64,000 bases of DNA from assembly GCA_023055355.1 (NCBI GenBank), contig JALJCS010000002.1, positions 83,663,001 through 83,727,000 on the forward strand, given 5' to 3'. Of this stretch, positions 35,039-49,661 are shown one piece after another. This stretch comes from Agelaius tricolor (taxonomy: Eukaryota > Chordata > Aves > Passeriformes > Icteridae). The first letter of the stretch is position 1. Each line of letters starts with the position of its first letter. The translations under genes and the position numbers were made by a program. The notes beneath the pieces were generated by a model, which saw only the letters and a program-made list of their open reading frames with translations, had not been told where the DNA came from and searched no databases.

Positions 35039-38000
35039 TTGGAAGCCTGACTTTGACAGATTGTTAACAGCAGAAACCACAAAACTGTCTATTGCTTGAA
35101 CCTACCCAGGGCTTCTCTTGCTCACATGCAATCTTTATTAGTGATATTATTACATAGCAAAAGATGTAATAGCCTCAGAAGAAAAATTCAATTTTTCTTT
35201 GAACATGTAAAGATTTAACTTTGTGGGGTTTAACTCAATTCGGTTTTTTAATCTGCAATACATGGCCAGATGAAATTCAGTATTAGCCTGATATAGTGCT
35301 TTTTTCCTTTTGCCTTTAAATATAGTAAGCTCATAAAGAATTTTTACATCTCATAGTAAAGAGAACAAGGTGCATATTGTCATGCAAAGGGTATCCTGAT
35401 GGAACAAATGATTTCATGCCATTGCACACACACTGCCTGCTATGCTCAATAATGCATAGTTTAAATAAAAATATGAGCCTGTCAGAATACTAATTATTGT
35501 GTGTCTTCATCCTCAAAGAGCAGTTAAAAAACTTATACAGACAAACTGAGGCTGCTATAAAGAAGTTTATTAAAAGACTTTAAAGGAAAAACTAAACTTT
35601 CAAACATAGGTCAGACACCTAAATGAAAGAAAGTCTCAGCTCATTGATCCTAACCCTTTTAATTGCATCTAGCTTCTGTGAAGTTAATCCCTGGTCCCAA
35701 TGATTTGATATATTCTGTGTTACCTGCCAATCCCTGGACCTGCATTTCTTCTCCTTAAGTCTGATGAATTCATACTTTAAAATTAACAGTGGAATAATAA
35801 GAAATTAACTCTTCATGATATAAAATGTTTTCTAGGGCAACACACTTAATTAGACATAGACTTAATGCAGGGTTGCAGACAATTGGGTCAATTGAGTCAC
35901 TGTATCAAGTGGTCCATATTTCCTGAAACCCTATTTTCAATAGGTTCTTAGGCTGCCCTAATCTCTACAGGCTACACTTACACTATAAATTTAGCAGGGT
36001 TCAGGGATATTCCCAGGATCTGCAGGTCAATTTTCTGCAGTTTTAAATTATCAGAGAAGTTTCTGCATATTTTTGGCCTGCTTCAGCAGTTTCTCAAATT
36101 GTTCCCAGGCATGATTCTGAGATTAGTGCATGGCAGGAGAAATTCCCAACAGGCAGTTGCCCTGTTTTGCAGAGCAAGAGATTTTAATATACTGATTTAG
36201 TATTTAATAGCATTTAGCAGTATGGATTTTGGCAGTGCTCCATACCAGGTGTCCTCAGTGCCAGACAAGAGTCCTGACTGCACTTAATTTTTATTACAGA
36301 GGTAGCCTTAGCATCTAAGCACCCAATAGTTGCATGTTAAGTGGCACAACTGATGTTATGATCCATAGCTGCATTAATTCTTCAGGAGAACAGCAGCCTC
36401 TGCCTTCAGCAGACCTGGCAGAATTGCCCTTCCACGTGTATTGTTCCTTTCCAGAATGCAGATTGAGGAAATGCAGTGAGCCCTATGAAGATCTTTCCTT
36501 CTTTGAGGGGCTCATTCCTGGCTCTTAGACAAAAGTTTAGCTTAGGCCAGAGTGTAAGGCATTGTACTACAGAGAGAAAGACCCTTTGTGTTGAAGAAAA
36601 AGGGTCATCAACCATGTGCCTTTGAAATTTTTATAGATATTTAGGGTATGCTGATATGTAATTTAGACACTTCTTTTATTAAAGTCTGCATTCACACAGA
36701 GATGGCCTCCAATAGTCAGAGCTTGCAGAATTTGCCTATGTCCTAATACATTAATTTTCAGCTATTCTGGGTGCAATAATACATATAGGCCAGACAGCAA
36801 AGGCTTGTACAAGTTCAGTCACTTCTTTGTCCACCAGAATTAGACAGACCCTGAAACTGCTGTGCAGTATGGCATTAACAACATCAAGAAATAAATGAGA
36901 ATTCTTAAATTAATCCCTAAATTAAGGAGTTTTCTTTCCATATCCTTAATCTAAATGCATTTTGTACTAAACCTGCAGAATCTTTCATTATTGCTTGCCT
37001 AGCTGCCTTCCCACTGCTGGCTTGGGTTAAATCTTGGTAAACTCTCTTTGACCAAAAACTGATTTATCCAAGATCTGGACAACACCAGTGGAAAAGCTGC
37101 AGGAAGATAATGTGTCCTCTGCACATGGATGGTGTTCAAACACTCATCTCTCAGTGCTCCTTCTGCCAGCTCTGGGCATTGTCTCAGCAACCACATCTCA
37201 TAAACATAATAACTTAAGGAGTCACCTCCAGGACCTTAATGACATTTCACTGCTGCAGGCCTATAAGGTGACCCTTTTTTTCTAGGTTTCTGCTGCAGTA
37301 AAGGAGGTGGATTCCCTAAAATCCTGTGCTGAAAGGCTGTAATATTAAAGGAAAATCAAACACTTTTAGATTTTTTTTCTGACAATCTGTGACTCTGAGT
37401 CTTGGAAATAACACTTAAAATATACATTTGAAGCTTTTATCTAGATAGTGTTTCTGGAAAACAATATCTGTATATTTGGGGTTATTTTAGCTCATTTGGT
37501 TAGGGTTTTCTTGCTAGATTGAGGCCTACTTCACAGAGAACCACAAAGCAAAATGAAGCCATTGTTTGCTGATTTCATACCTATGCAGTCCTGCTTGCAA
37601 TCCTGCCACCAACGATGTGTGCCATACGAACAAAATCTGGGATTAATTAAGTGAGAGTGAACTCCTAACCCATTTGAACTGTCATGCTGAAGGTCTGGCA
37701 CAAAGGATCCGGGAGTTTACAAAGACTAATCACCATTGCAGGGTCCTGTGGGCTACTCTTCACACAAGTGCCCTTGTAGTAAAATGAGTCTTCAAAGTGA
37801 TTGTCACACACTGAGAACAAAGACAGCCACAAGGAGATGCTCATTGGACACTGACTTGCTTTTATTCAAAGATAATTCTTTGCTCTCTTTCGAAAACAAG
37901 AAATTATCAAAGCCTTAAAGTCATCTATCTAATCATAGCTTCATATGCCCTGACATCCAGCAAAAAGACAAGGGAAAGGACAGGTATACTTTGCTAAATC

Positions 38001-41000
38001 TTTGGCAAAAATCGGTTATTTTTCCCATGCAGCATATTTGTTACATTCTGATTATGATAACAGCAGAATTTACAAAAGTTTCTGTGTTTAATCTCCTGGA
38101 GATCTCTGCAGTAAAGTTAGATAAATACAAGAGCCAAGGAAAAATTTCCTATAATTTCCAAGAACAAGCAGCTGAATCAAGAATTTAGGCATAGATACCA
38201 AATAATGAAGGTGCCCACACTGCAGAGTCACCTTGAGGTTACAGGGTCTTTTCATTGTCTGTTACTGGTATCAGGTTTTTGGGCATCATTTTTGGCTGGG
38301 ATCCAACAGTTTCAACCTTTTTCCCACCCTGTCCATGTGACACATGATGACAAACAATACAGTTTTGTGGTTGTTTAGTTTGGTGTTGTGAGCTGGACAT
38401 CTGAAAAATCTTTGGTAGTTATGCAGGCCAAAATAAAAGGAAATAATATTGATAATAACATTACTGAGCTGAGGAAATCAAACACTCCACTCTCAAAATT
38501 ACAATTAAGCAATGTTCAAAATGGTGAGATAATTACAGCATCCTGGAAGGATTCAATTGAAAGATTTCTGAATTTTTCTGCCCCAGTTTGAAATCCCTGT
38601 AAATTCTGAACAAAGCCATCCCACTTTAATCCCCTACTTTCACACAGGTTGTTGCTTTATTGATTGGGTTGCTTGTAGACAGTGAGTGCAGGCTTGATAG
38701 ACCCTGGGTGCCTAGACCAGTGTTTATGTTCCTGTGTCATAGCAAATAAAGATCTCAGATCCATTCTGAAAATTTTTCAGCAGTCCAGAATATTGAAAAA
38801 CAAATTAAAATTATAGGAATGAAGTTTCAGTTCTACAGAATTCATACAGAGAAAAAGTAAGTAAAAATAAATCTCCAATTCTTAAACCAGTTCATCCTGT
38901 TTTCAAAAATGCAAGCAAACTGAAATGACTAGAAGGGAGCAGAGCTGGAAAGATCAAAAAGAAAGCAAAAACAGTGGTTAAAAAAAAAAAAAGTGGACTT
39001 TGCTTTAACAGTCTACATTTGGGTCTGAAAAACATGGCTGTGGCTAGACATGCCTGGCCAGCCCTGGAGGTGCCAGCTGAGGACACTGCCATTCCCACCC
39101 CACTCCTGACATCTTGTTAGCCCTTGAGGGAGGCTGCTGCCTCCTCAGATCCTCTGAATGAGACAGACAACAGGCTAAAGCCAGACTTTTTTGTCAAAAT
39201 AAGCTGTGTAAAAAAGGGATTAGCATCTATATACCTTAGATTCATCGGGCTATGTGACCACACTGGATGAAGAAACAACATGCTGAATTCTGGGACCAAG
39301 GCCCTGGAGATTTAATGACCACTGGAGGCAGGGAAGAGACAGAACACCAGTGGCCAGGGCAGGAAAAGGGGCTGGATCTCCCCATGCCCAGAGGTAGCAG
39401 GTGGTGCATTAGCAGCTTGTCAACTTTTCAGACAAACCTGGCCAAGGGAATGTGAAGCAACTTGGGAGACATAAACAACCCCCATGCCCCAGGAAGAACA
39501 CGGTCCTCAGCAGGACAGAGAAGTCAGAGGAGGTGGCTTCCTCAGCTGGCAAAGGTATGTGAAGGATGGGTGCCTAGGCACAGCTTCAGGTTAACAGCAG
39601 TTTGCTAGGAGGTAAAATTCACACTGGCTGCAAAGACATACCTTCTGCCCCACATACACACAGGCTTCTGCTTTGCACTTTTAGTAAGCCATTAACTGAT
39701 AATTGCCATTAATTGTGTGATTTACCAGAGGTGATAAGGGTGATGGGGTTTGGCTCTCTCCTGTCTTGTGTGGTGTGTGTGTTTACTTGTAAATTCATCA
39801 TTTTCTAGGACACTTGGGTTCAGAGAGTAAATGCTGGAAGCAGAAAAGCCCTGGGGCAGGAGCAGCGCTCTGTGCAGCACTGGCTGACAGCACTATTTAT
39901 TTTCACTGGAAAAGCAGCGAGAGCCCAGCCTGCCCCAGACATCTCTCACTCCATTCAGAAAGTGATGTTTACAGACAGCTGCAGGGAGTTACTCACAAGA
40001 GGCTTAAACAGGGAGGGGAGAGAAGGGCCATTCCTCCGGCCCACCCAGCCACTGGGTTTTTCAGCTGAAGGGCAGGCTCAGATTCATCGCAACCGGCTGG
40101 TGGAAACTAAGCCCAAACAACTGTCAGGATCACAAAAGCCTGAGAGATGGAAAAGTCTGGGGATAAATGTGGTGGCAAGTCGCTCCCCTGGAGCCACCAG
40201 ACATGCCTCATGTTTGGGCACCATCGTGGGGTTAACGGTGGTGTGGGATAACATGAGGGAACAAGAAAGGGTCATTCACAGATATCAGAAACATTTTGGA
40301 AAAATGTTTTAAGTGCTTATTAGTTCAGAGACCCTTTCAACACCAACAGTTCCACGTGTTTGTCCGGAGATGCAGATGAGTTACACCAGTAATTCTGCAC
40401 TCAGTTGAAACATCATAAATCCATTTTGGGCTGCATTTTGTAGCTCCTGTGCTGTAATCTGTCTCTATAAGTCACTGCCTATTCAGGTCTCCAAGATGTT
40501 TCTCACTGTTGCCCATCACCATGTCACACAAATACCTTCCACATGAAACTTCAGGCTGCACTCTTATTGTGCATCATGGCGTCTGCAGCATTCTCCTTGT
40601 CTTGGTGTAGCTGTAGGTGTGAAAACTCCTCTTAGCAGGGGGTCTTCTGCCTTTTAAGGTTGGATGACATTTTAATACCTTACTGGTACACAGCTTTTGT
40701 ATTTCTTAGAGGTATTTTGAAGATTTCACTGTTGTAGGTGTGCTAGTAGGATCTGGAGAGGTTAAAAGAAAAGGAGGGAGTTTTCTCATGACACAGCTGA
40801 AAGGGTGCCAAATCCCACTTCTTTCTTATCCTTCTGCAGGCAAAAAGTACCACCTCTGCTGATACAGTAATGGGGCAACTCCTCCTCCCTCTATTTCAAT
40901 TACTCTGGTCTCTGCTGAGATGATGACATGGAGTCAGACTATTGAAGGTACTCTCTAACATTTGACATTTATCTGAGATTCTTCACAGAGATTCTGGCCT

Positions 41001-41138
41001 TTTATGCTACCTATTTGTACAGTTGTGTGCTATAAATCTTCTCTGACTTAGAAAAAACATTTGATATGTGGTACAAAAGAGTTTCTTTTGCATTCTAGGC
41101 AAATCCAGATATCTTGTCCAAGAGTTACAAGAGCATGT
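35039..41138. other. Unclassified non-coding DNA
   Basis: No gene is recognised over about 6 kb. A 13-nt A run is at 38980-38992. The 39.8-40.3 kb part is GC-richer, with a 146-codon plus-strand frame (39872-40312) that has no recognisable domain. Confidence 0.5.
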
Positions 41139-41402
41139 GACAGGACAAGGGGGTTTCCAACTGAAAGAGAGTAGACTTAGTTTAGATATTATGAAAAAAG
41201 TCTTTACTGTGAATGTGGAGAAGCAGTGGCACAGGTTGCCCAGAGAAGCTGTGGATGCCCCATCCCTGGAAGTGTCCAAGGCCGGGCTGGATGGGTCTTT
41301 GATCAGTCTGGTCTCATGGAAGATGTCCCTGTCCATGGCAGGGGGATTGGAACCAGATGATCTTTAAGGACCCTTCCAACCCATGTCATTCTATGATTCT
41401 AA
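41139..41402 (+). mobile_element. CR1 LINE 3' end, plus strand
   Basis: About 260 bp carry the last ORF2 codons and the 3' end. Landmarks are GTGACAGGACAAGGGGGTTT, GTAGACTTAGTTTAGATATT, AGTGGCACAGGTTGCCCAGA, GGAAGTGTCCAAGGCCGGGC, ACCAGATGATCTTTAAGGAC and the terminal CATTCTATGATTCT. The conceptual frame (within 41068-41367) shows KQWHRLPREAVDAPSLEV, the conserved C-terminus of CR1 ORF2. It is 5'-truncated with its 3' terminus intact, the normal CR1 form. Confidence 0.95.
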
Positions 41403-44400
41403 GTACCTTGAATTTGAAAGCAAGATTAAATCTATGTTGCCTTCACCTGGGCTTTGTTTATGTCTTCATATTAAATGCAGGTAGTCATCTCCTTGACCAG
41501 CATTTTAGTGATGTTTTCATCTTGATGAATGCTGCTAAACAATCCAGGAAATGTTTAATGTTTCACATTTAATTCTTTGAGAATTAAAATGTATCTGTCA
41601 ACTTTAGAAAATATTAGTGGTTTTTGCTCTTCCACATGGGGTGTCCACATGCATACATATAATAGCAATCTCAAGTATACTTAGCAGTTGTCTGACTGAA
41701 ATGTTTGCATCTCAGTGCAAAACCAGCTACTATTAATTTGCCTCAGGAAAAAAAATAAATTGGTAACTGCACATAACACATCTCACCACAGAAGTCTAGT
41801 CAAACATTAATAAGATTTAGAACATATACAATAGCATTACTTTAAAGCTGTTTATCTGTTACCATCCATTCAGAACTCCAGTGGGTCTGCCCAAAGCAGA
41901 GAGAAGGTAAAAACATGCAAAAAATGTTTATAGCCATGAACTGGTGTGAACAGCACTTCAGATCCACCTTGCCACTGCTGGCCCAAAGCCACACACTGCC
42001 AAGGGAGGCAATGAGTACTAAGGGAAAATGTGTTCTTACCCTCTTATTTGGTGATCACTTTGACCCAAATCAAGGGAGAACACCCAACAATGACACGTCT
42101 CAAAGGGAAGTCTCTGGAGTGTTTCTGCTACTGATTTACCCCAGCTGGTACTCTGTTTCCAGGCATGTCTCAAGACTTCATAAGACTTGAAACACAAACA
42201 AGAAAAACATTGCTGAGAACAGAGGATCACCATTCTCTTTTCTACCAGCAAAAGGGAACAAAAATGAGAGAAACAAACTCACAGGACACAACATAGAAAA
42301 AGACTGAACCAAAGAATAAAAGACTGCATGTGATGTTTTTCTTATAGTTGCTTCTTTATCAAGCCATGTCAATATCAACCTATTGGTAAGAATAAAACAC
42401 TGAGACTGTCACTCTGCAGTCAAACCTAGCCAACAAACTGGGCTTCAGTCAGGTCCTTAAATCTGTTAGCATTAAACATGTTTTACCAAGGTTGATCAAA
42501 AAGAAATACACAGCAGCACCATTTTGGCATCAGTCTACCCTTCTGTCAAAGGTATCACCACTTCTCATCCAATCCTTCAAGTGGAAAAAAACCCAAAACC
42601 TTCCAAAACTGTGAAAAAATAACCTTTGACTAGATCCAAGAACAAGTTCCTGAAGAAAGCCACAATTCTAATCTCTTACATAAATCTTCCCCTGGCATTT
42701 AAGGTTGCACTTTTCTTACTTTTAAGACTTTATGTTTTCAAGTGGTCTTGTATGACTTTTTAAGTAAGTCTCCTTGAGGTATGGCTGTTTTGGAGAAGAG
42801 TAGTGCCATGTTCTCTATCTGTCTAACACAACATTTTCAAGTAATTATATGAACCTTACAGGGAAGTACAGAAAAACTGGAAACGAGTTTTTCCTTGTGG
42901 ATCCATATGCTACAGCAAGTCCAGAGTCCTTGGCCTGCTGAAATGAGAGTGGCTGCAAAACGTGGAGTTGGACTCAGCTGCAAGTTCTATAGAACAGCTA
43001 AGACAGTTACAGGTTTCCTGACAGACTGTCCTGTAAGTGAGTTTTTTTGGTTTTTAAGGAAGGATTGCCTGGAAGGACAGACTTCCCCTCCTTACCAAAT
43101 CTGTCCTCCTGTTTTGCCTGTAATTTCCTGTTTTGTCACCCAAAGTAGTGAGCATAGTGTGGATTGTCTCCATCTGCCTTCGGTACTCTTGGCTGATTTA
43201 TTGACACCCCTCTGGAAACTGCTGGGCAATCTCTGGGCACAAATTTGGCTCTAAACATCCAGGTGTGCTTGGGCTCATGGCTCTGGCTACTCTGGACATG
43301 CTTCAGCTGCAGCACTTGCCACAGACTCCCTGTGGAAGGGCAGGCTGGCCCTGAGGCAGGGTGGCCAAGCCCTTCCCAATGCCATGGTGCCATTAAGGGT
43401 GAGCCCTGGTGAACGGAAGGTCCATGTAAGATGATGGACCCTGGCTGTGTGCCTCCACCAGCCTGTGAGCCCTCCAGGGAAATGACCTAAGTGTGTCCCA
43501 GCCCTCCACCCTTTTGGGCTGGTTTCACAAGGAGCAATGCAAGAGCTCAGGCAAGAAGGAAACAAGTGGACACTGGCCAAGGCCTTACTAACTTAGCCCG
43601 GGGCAAGAGCCTCATGTCAGTAGAGTTGAGACAGCTCTTACCCATTTCTGATGTGGAGAAAGGCCAGTTATTCCTTTCTTATTGCCCAAATCAGTGAGTT
43701 AGGTCTCTTAAAATGGCCTCTTTCTTCACCAACAGCCATCTGCACTGTGAAGAAAGGTGTGGCTACTTGTACCCATCCTTCATCCCACAGATGAACCACC
43801 ATGGCTATGGCAGCTCTAGGATTGGTGTGGGTTGCACAAACCCACGTGGGGCTGTGGAGACCTTTACAGCAGCTCCTCAAAAACAGACATATCGTTAGGC
43901 AGAGCACTTTAAGGAATGGTTCTGTGTCTCACAGACCATACACCTGATTTTACAACCTTTCTGATGCAACCAAAATTCTCACACAAAACTAACTCATGCT
44001 TAAGGTAGCCAAAGGTACTTTGGATTTGGGGCGTCCACACTGTCAATTCCTGCAGCTCAGCCAGATCAGGCACATCCTTTTATCTGCCAACTTTACCAGG
44101 AACACGGACACTTTACCTCCAAGAGGTACTCAGGAGATTTCCTGGGATAATTCAAACTGTGTGAGTTTCTCCTTTTCTCCATGCAATGTGAGAAAAGTGC
44201 ATGATGAACTCAGTAACTGTGTCAATCATGCAGAACACAGAGAGGAAAAAGAAGGGAAAGAATGATCTCTTAGTCAGCACATGAGACTCTGAGGATATGA
44301 TAGAAAAAGAGGGTCTTTTAATATCTGTGAGTTTTGTGTGTCTATCTTACACGTTCTGACCGAGATTTCCAAAGTTGTGCAAAGATGTTGGACCATTGTC

Positions 44401-47400
44401 TGTGTTAAAGCTTAGGAACTTAATAACCAAATCTCCTAGGCAGATGTGAAAACTTCAGCCAAAGTGTATCATTTGTAATTCAGCTTGTTTTACTGCATTT
44501 TCCAATAAGTGGATGAAAACTCAAAATTAAACTTCCTGTGCTATTTTTTTTGCCTGCAGGGCAGAGCAAGGCAGCTGTTTGTCCTCCCATTGTTGTGGGC
44601 TCACATGTGTTTTCCAGTTTAGATGTTGGCATATGCATTATGACCAAAAAGGCAAATACTTGTTCCAAACAGCCCACTTGTTTGACTCTGATCTCACAAT
44701 GGCCTGTTTTCTTTCAAAATATACCATTTGAGAATGTTATTATGCTTGTTATGGAGAAAATGAACTTCCCTTCCTCAGCAGCAGAGCCATTGGGCTGACA
44801 AGGACAGCAGGCCAACACAATCAGCAGGTGCAGGCAACAACAGACAGAAGCAAACCAACGCTTTTTCCAATAGCCCTTTACTAGTGACAGGGAGGAAAAT
44901 TCAGCACCTTAAATACTAACTTCCAGTTTACTACAAGAAGAAGCATATCTAAAATATAGCCAAGAAAATCTGCTGTACTTGACACATCATCTATGACTCT
45001 TGCTGTTGCAGAAAATGAAAAAGGAGCCACAGTATTTTTACAAGATAGACAATCACATTTCAATTTTCCTAATTTTCATAGGAGACTAAAATTTAAGAGA
45101 TTATGGGGAAGAAGATCAGGATAAATATCGATTGTTCCCAAATTCTTTAAAAATAATTTTCCTTTTATATATTTTTTTGAAACTACATTCACAAAAATTT
45201 TGCACTGGGAAAAAAGTTTAAAACTGCTGAATATCCATAATTTCAGCAATTAAACTTTCTTTTCAGGCTCTCAGGAGGCTAAGTCTCATTCAAATTTATG
45301 CAACTTACTCAAAAGTTTTGTAGCAGTCTAAAATCTTAGACAAAATTTGAATAAGTCACTTCATATGTGGGATAATAACAGTCCTTGAATACTTTTCTGT
45401 GGAGTCTCATGAACATATTGGGGTATTTCCCATGCTGTGATCCTTCTGAAGTATCTTTGTGGTTGAATGTGGAGGCCAAAAATCTCTGTTATCTTTATTG
45501 GACACACTCACCTGTCTTTCATGGAGTAATTTTGTTGAAGTTTTCCAGGGTAGTAGATCTTGGAGTTTGCAAATTTGATGAGATGTAGGATACACATGCC
45601 TTTTAAAGCAATTTTTATACCTTTTATTTTTGGTGCCTAGAAATATTCATTAAAACTTCAGAACACAATCAAAGACAGGGAGCTGATATCTCTTTTATAA
45701 ATGGAATTGCTATTGTAATTGGATTTGCTGCATACAATGACACTTAGTAATCCCTCCTTCAGATCTGTAACTTGTGTTTGAAGTTAGGCTGACTTTCAGG
45801 AAAGCCCAGCCTCTTAGCTCTAGAAGCCCACAAAGAGCAGAGAAGGTTTATTAGATCCAGGGCACAATACCAAAGTGAAAGCTTGGAGCAGTCTCTGCCA
45901 TAGAAATTATGTTCAATACTTAAGGTAATACTGGGAAGCCCAGTCTTAGAAGCTTAAAAATTGTGAGCCAGATACAGGTATCAAATACAAGTGAAGTCAA
46001 TGAAAGTGCCCAAACATAAAAAGGCTAAAAATGCAGCCTGAAATTTTTCTTCTGAGTTTTTTTCTCTTTATTTTTGACCAACTGTTCCCAAAGGCACCGT
46101 TCTGGGTTGTAACCAGCTAAGACTGATTTAAAGAGGAAAAGGAAAAATCTCCAAGCTAGATTTTAGAGTTGCCTTATGGCAAAAGACACAGTTGTTTGAC
46201 TAACACACTATGAAAAACATTGAAATAACATAATTAATTAATTAGGAGTGGTGTTTCAGCTGAATTAGAAAACCCCAATACTGTATTTGTTTTCATTAAC
46301 TCAAATCCCATGGAAAGTTTTGCCTTCCTCTCTATTGAAGTTAATGGGTTGCATGTTTGAGGCAGAGGGCCCTCACTGACATAATGCATGACTTAAGGAG
46401 CTTTCGTCATGTGTTGACCTGGCCAATGCATTTCATCCCTCAGGCAAGATGGTTGAGTTTTTCCCCAGTAAACTTTCAAAAACTATTGTGTTTCCTCAGA
46501 CACACTCTAGTGTGCTTCAAGACACTTTTTCATGCCAGATTACTTCTAGGGTGTAATATCTTTGCCTTTAGTAAGGAAACACTTCCTAAATTAATTTGTG
46601 CTATCTCTGAGTTTTAAACTCAGATTGTTTGTAATATGTTTACATTTTCATTAATGTCAGAACTCCGACTGCACCAGAACATCTGCAGTGTTTGGGAGTG
46701 CCCTGAATGCATCAAAAAAAATGTCAACACCAGCCCTCAAAAGCTCCAGACTGAAGATTTCCACATGGACTGGAAAGAAATATAGTCAACAATTTAATAG
46801 TTAAATCAAAGCTTGGGAGGTTACCAAATTGTCCAGATGTATCTGTCTTGCTGCTGGAATCCCTTGTTGCTTTGCATGAACACAGGGTTTCCTTCTAGAA
46901 GTGATTACAATTGTTTGTGCTCAGAAATGTCAGGAGGAAAAAGGAAAATTATGATAGGAAATCTCATGGCAGTCAGCCCCTCATTCCAACCTCCAAACAC
47001 ACGGTGTAAGGAGGGATTTCTTCATGACTGCATCAAGTGTCTTACATGACAGCAGCTGCACATCATTTCAACACTAGCAATAGCTAAAAAATATATTCTC
47101 ACCTTCCTTTAGTTGCTTGTTTTGTGAACAACAAAAATGTCCACAGATAACAAAGGTAAGTAATTAAATGTTTTCCACCATGAATAAGGTAGCAATTTGC
47201 TTTCTTCTTTGCCTTTTTTTAACTCTGTCCTTCACTGTTCTTTACTATACCCTTGTCTGAAGCATTATTCTGAATTAAATTTTGAATTATTATTTGGATT
47301 GCAGAAGGCCATACAATCATGAACTAGAATCCTAGTGTGCTGCATGATCAAAGAGAACAAAGTCCTTGCTGCAAAATGCTGCACTCTATAAACTCGGAAA

Positions 47401-48710
47401 CAACTGATAAAGACACAGGCAAACACAGGGGATCCGTGAGCTGATATGACAGTATTTGCAGTGGTTAATTGTAGTGCCCAGGACCAGTCAGTGGGTCTAT
47501 GACCACCAGGCAAACATTGGACACATTGCCTCCACCAAAAGGAAATGTCCTTGGCCTGCTCTAATCTCTAAGCACTGCCTGGGGATTTTATGGGAATTGA
47601 ACCCAACAGAGTGCCATGGACCACCTGAACAGCCTGTGAGTACAGACCACTGAGCTCCCATTTCCAGAGGTTGTTTGCTGCTGCTTTAGTGTCTGGTGGA
47701 GATGGAGTCACTGACCATCCTGATGGGGCTGGACCCAAGCAAAGAAGCTGCCTTTCCAACAATGTAAAATAGAAGTCACTATATATGATTTTTCCAGACC
47801 ATTTTAGCAATATAATTTCAGCAAATAAGCTAACTATTAAGGTAAACCATATGAACAAAACTGATTTTTCTTTTTTTTAATGAGAACTGTTTATAAAACC
47901 AACACATCCAAGACTTTTGGAAAGGTTAGAAACCCTCAGGCTTTTGTACACAAACCAGCCTCTAATGAATACTGTGTCAGCAGGTGATTTTCTTCTAGTT
48001 CAAGTTATTTCTCTGAACCACTTCTTTTGCTCTTTCCAGAACAGATGGTAGTGTTCAATATTTAACATGGATTACTGAAAAAGAGGGACAACTTATGTTT
48101 CATTTGTGCATACATTTTTTTCTATGTTAGACAAATCTGTTTTATTGAAACATACATACACATACACACTCATTTAGCTTACAACACCCAGGGCTTGTGC
48201 ATATGTGATGTATATAAAACAAAGCCACAAAAAATCAAATACACCTTTAAACCATCTATTAGTGTGCTGCAGTGTAAACCATTTATGCCTTTGTCTAAAG
48301 GAAAATGTTTTCCCATTCCTACAAATGCTATATTTCAAGGCAGTGCATCATAACACTCTCCGTCCTGTAGTGGTGGTGATGGACTCTATGGCAAGGTTGC
48401 CACTGTAATCCTACAAACAGAAAGTGAAGGGAAAATAAGGGATCTTAGAAAAAAAAAATTTTCACAGAAGGATGAACATTAGGTTGAACAATTGTACAAA
48501 CTGAAAAAAATATAGTTATGTGCCTTGATGTGGATCCGTTCATGTTGATAGCTGGGTCTTAATAATCCAAGTGGCTCATTAGCTGTACCAGCACTGTCAT
48601 ACTACCTTGGGAATGTCCAGGAAGGTGTAATCAAGCCACTCTCCTGTTTAGCTATTCATTGAGCCTTCTCCCTCTCATTCATGTCTCCACAGCTGTTTTT
48701 CTTATTCATA
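41403..48710. other. Unclassified non-coding DNA
   Basis: No gene or repeat family is recognised over about 7.3 kb. The 43.2-43.9 kb part is GC-richer, with several mutually overlapping frames on both strands. TAATTAATTAATTAGG at 46231-46246 is homeodomain-like. Stretches at 45.6-45.75 kb have complex AT-rich texture only. Confidence 0.5.
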
Positions 48711-48862
48711 ATATTTGGGGTTTGGGTTTTTGGTTTGGTTTTATATTGTTGGGTTTTTTCCTGTGATTGGTTGGGGTTTTGTTTGTTTGGGGGTGTTTTT
48801 TGTTGTTGTTGTTTTGGGGTTATTTTCTTTTTTAAAATTTTTTAAAGGTTTTTTTTTTTAGT
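48711..48862. repeat. G/T-rich low-complexity tract
   Basis: The plus strand is almost only G and T, with GGGG-TTT-GGG near 48717-48726 and further G runs at 48773 and 48789, then (GTT)n and T runs. It is telomere-like in composition but not a TTAGGG array. Confidence 0.9.
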
Positions 48863-49661
48863 ATTTTTTGCTTTTAGTTTAGAGAAGGAAAAGATCCCTC
48901 TGGCTTTGCAGTAACAAGGTAAGAAATGCAGTTTCTGGTTTCATAGATGCTGTGGTAATAATATTTCTTAGGGAGTTATATTTGTGTTCTTTGTGAGTTT
49001 TGATGGTGGCTATTTTAAAGTGGCTCTAAAGCCTTAGTCCTTAGAATATTTACTGTACATTTGAATCACTTCAGTTGGACGTAATGATAGTGCCTAATCA
49101 TGCTCACAAAGAATGTGCTGCATGCAGTACAAAACACTGGCAGATCATTTCTGGTCTTTGTAGACCATTTGGGTCCTTTATCTTCTCAAGACAAGATTTT
49201 TTAATTGGGCCAGCCAGAAACACAGCAATGATATTTAAATACTGCAAGAGTGTCTTGCAGCCGAAAGTTCTGTGACTTAGCATCAAACCAAGGAATTTGT
49301 ATTTTAAGGAGCCAATGCACTTCAGATTACTTAATTTACTTCAGATTACATCAGTTCCTCTGTTAATGAAATGAGATTGAAGCATTTTCCCCGAAGATCT
49401 GGTGACCATAGGTGCTGCATGAAGATGTGCTCAAATTGCGCAGTCAATGGCAAAGCCGCGTGCTGGCTCCCTGTTCCCAGGCACTGAATCCCAGTCCCAT
49501 CTCCTTGTCATCTTCTGTTGGAACAAAGCATGTAGTGAAAACTATTTCACTTAAATTATTCAGACTAAACAAAAAAACCTCAATAATTGTACCCAGAACA
49601 TTTCATTAATTCAAAGCCCAGCCTGGCCCCAGAGGCAGTGGGACCAACACTCAGAAGGTGA
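48863..49661. other. Unclassified non-coding DNA
   Basis: Nothing recognised until a GC-rich patch starts near 49610. Confidence 0.5.

Noticed and set aside
39872..40312. 146-codon plus-strand frame, and a TTGGGCACCA reminiscent of a lysine-tRNA primer-binding site in reverse near 40213
   Set aside because: No LTR boundary or gag/pol motif flanks it, and a ten-base match is expected by chance.
43136..43907. Several 60-120-codon frames in GC-richer DNA
   Set aside because: They overlap on opposite strands and show no domain or exon structure.
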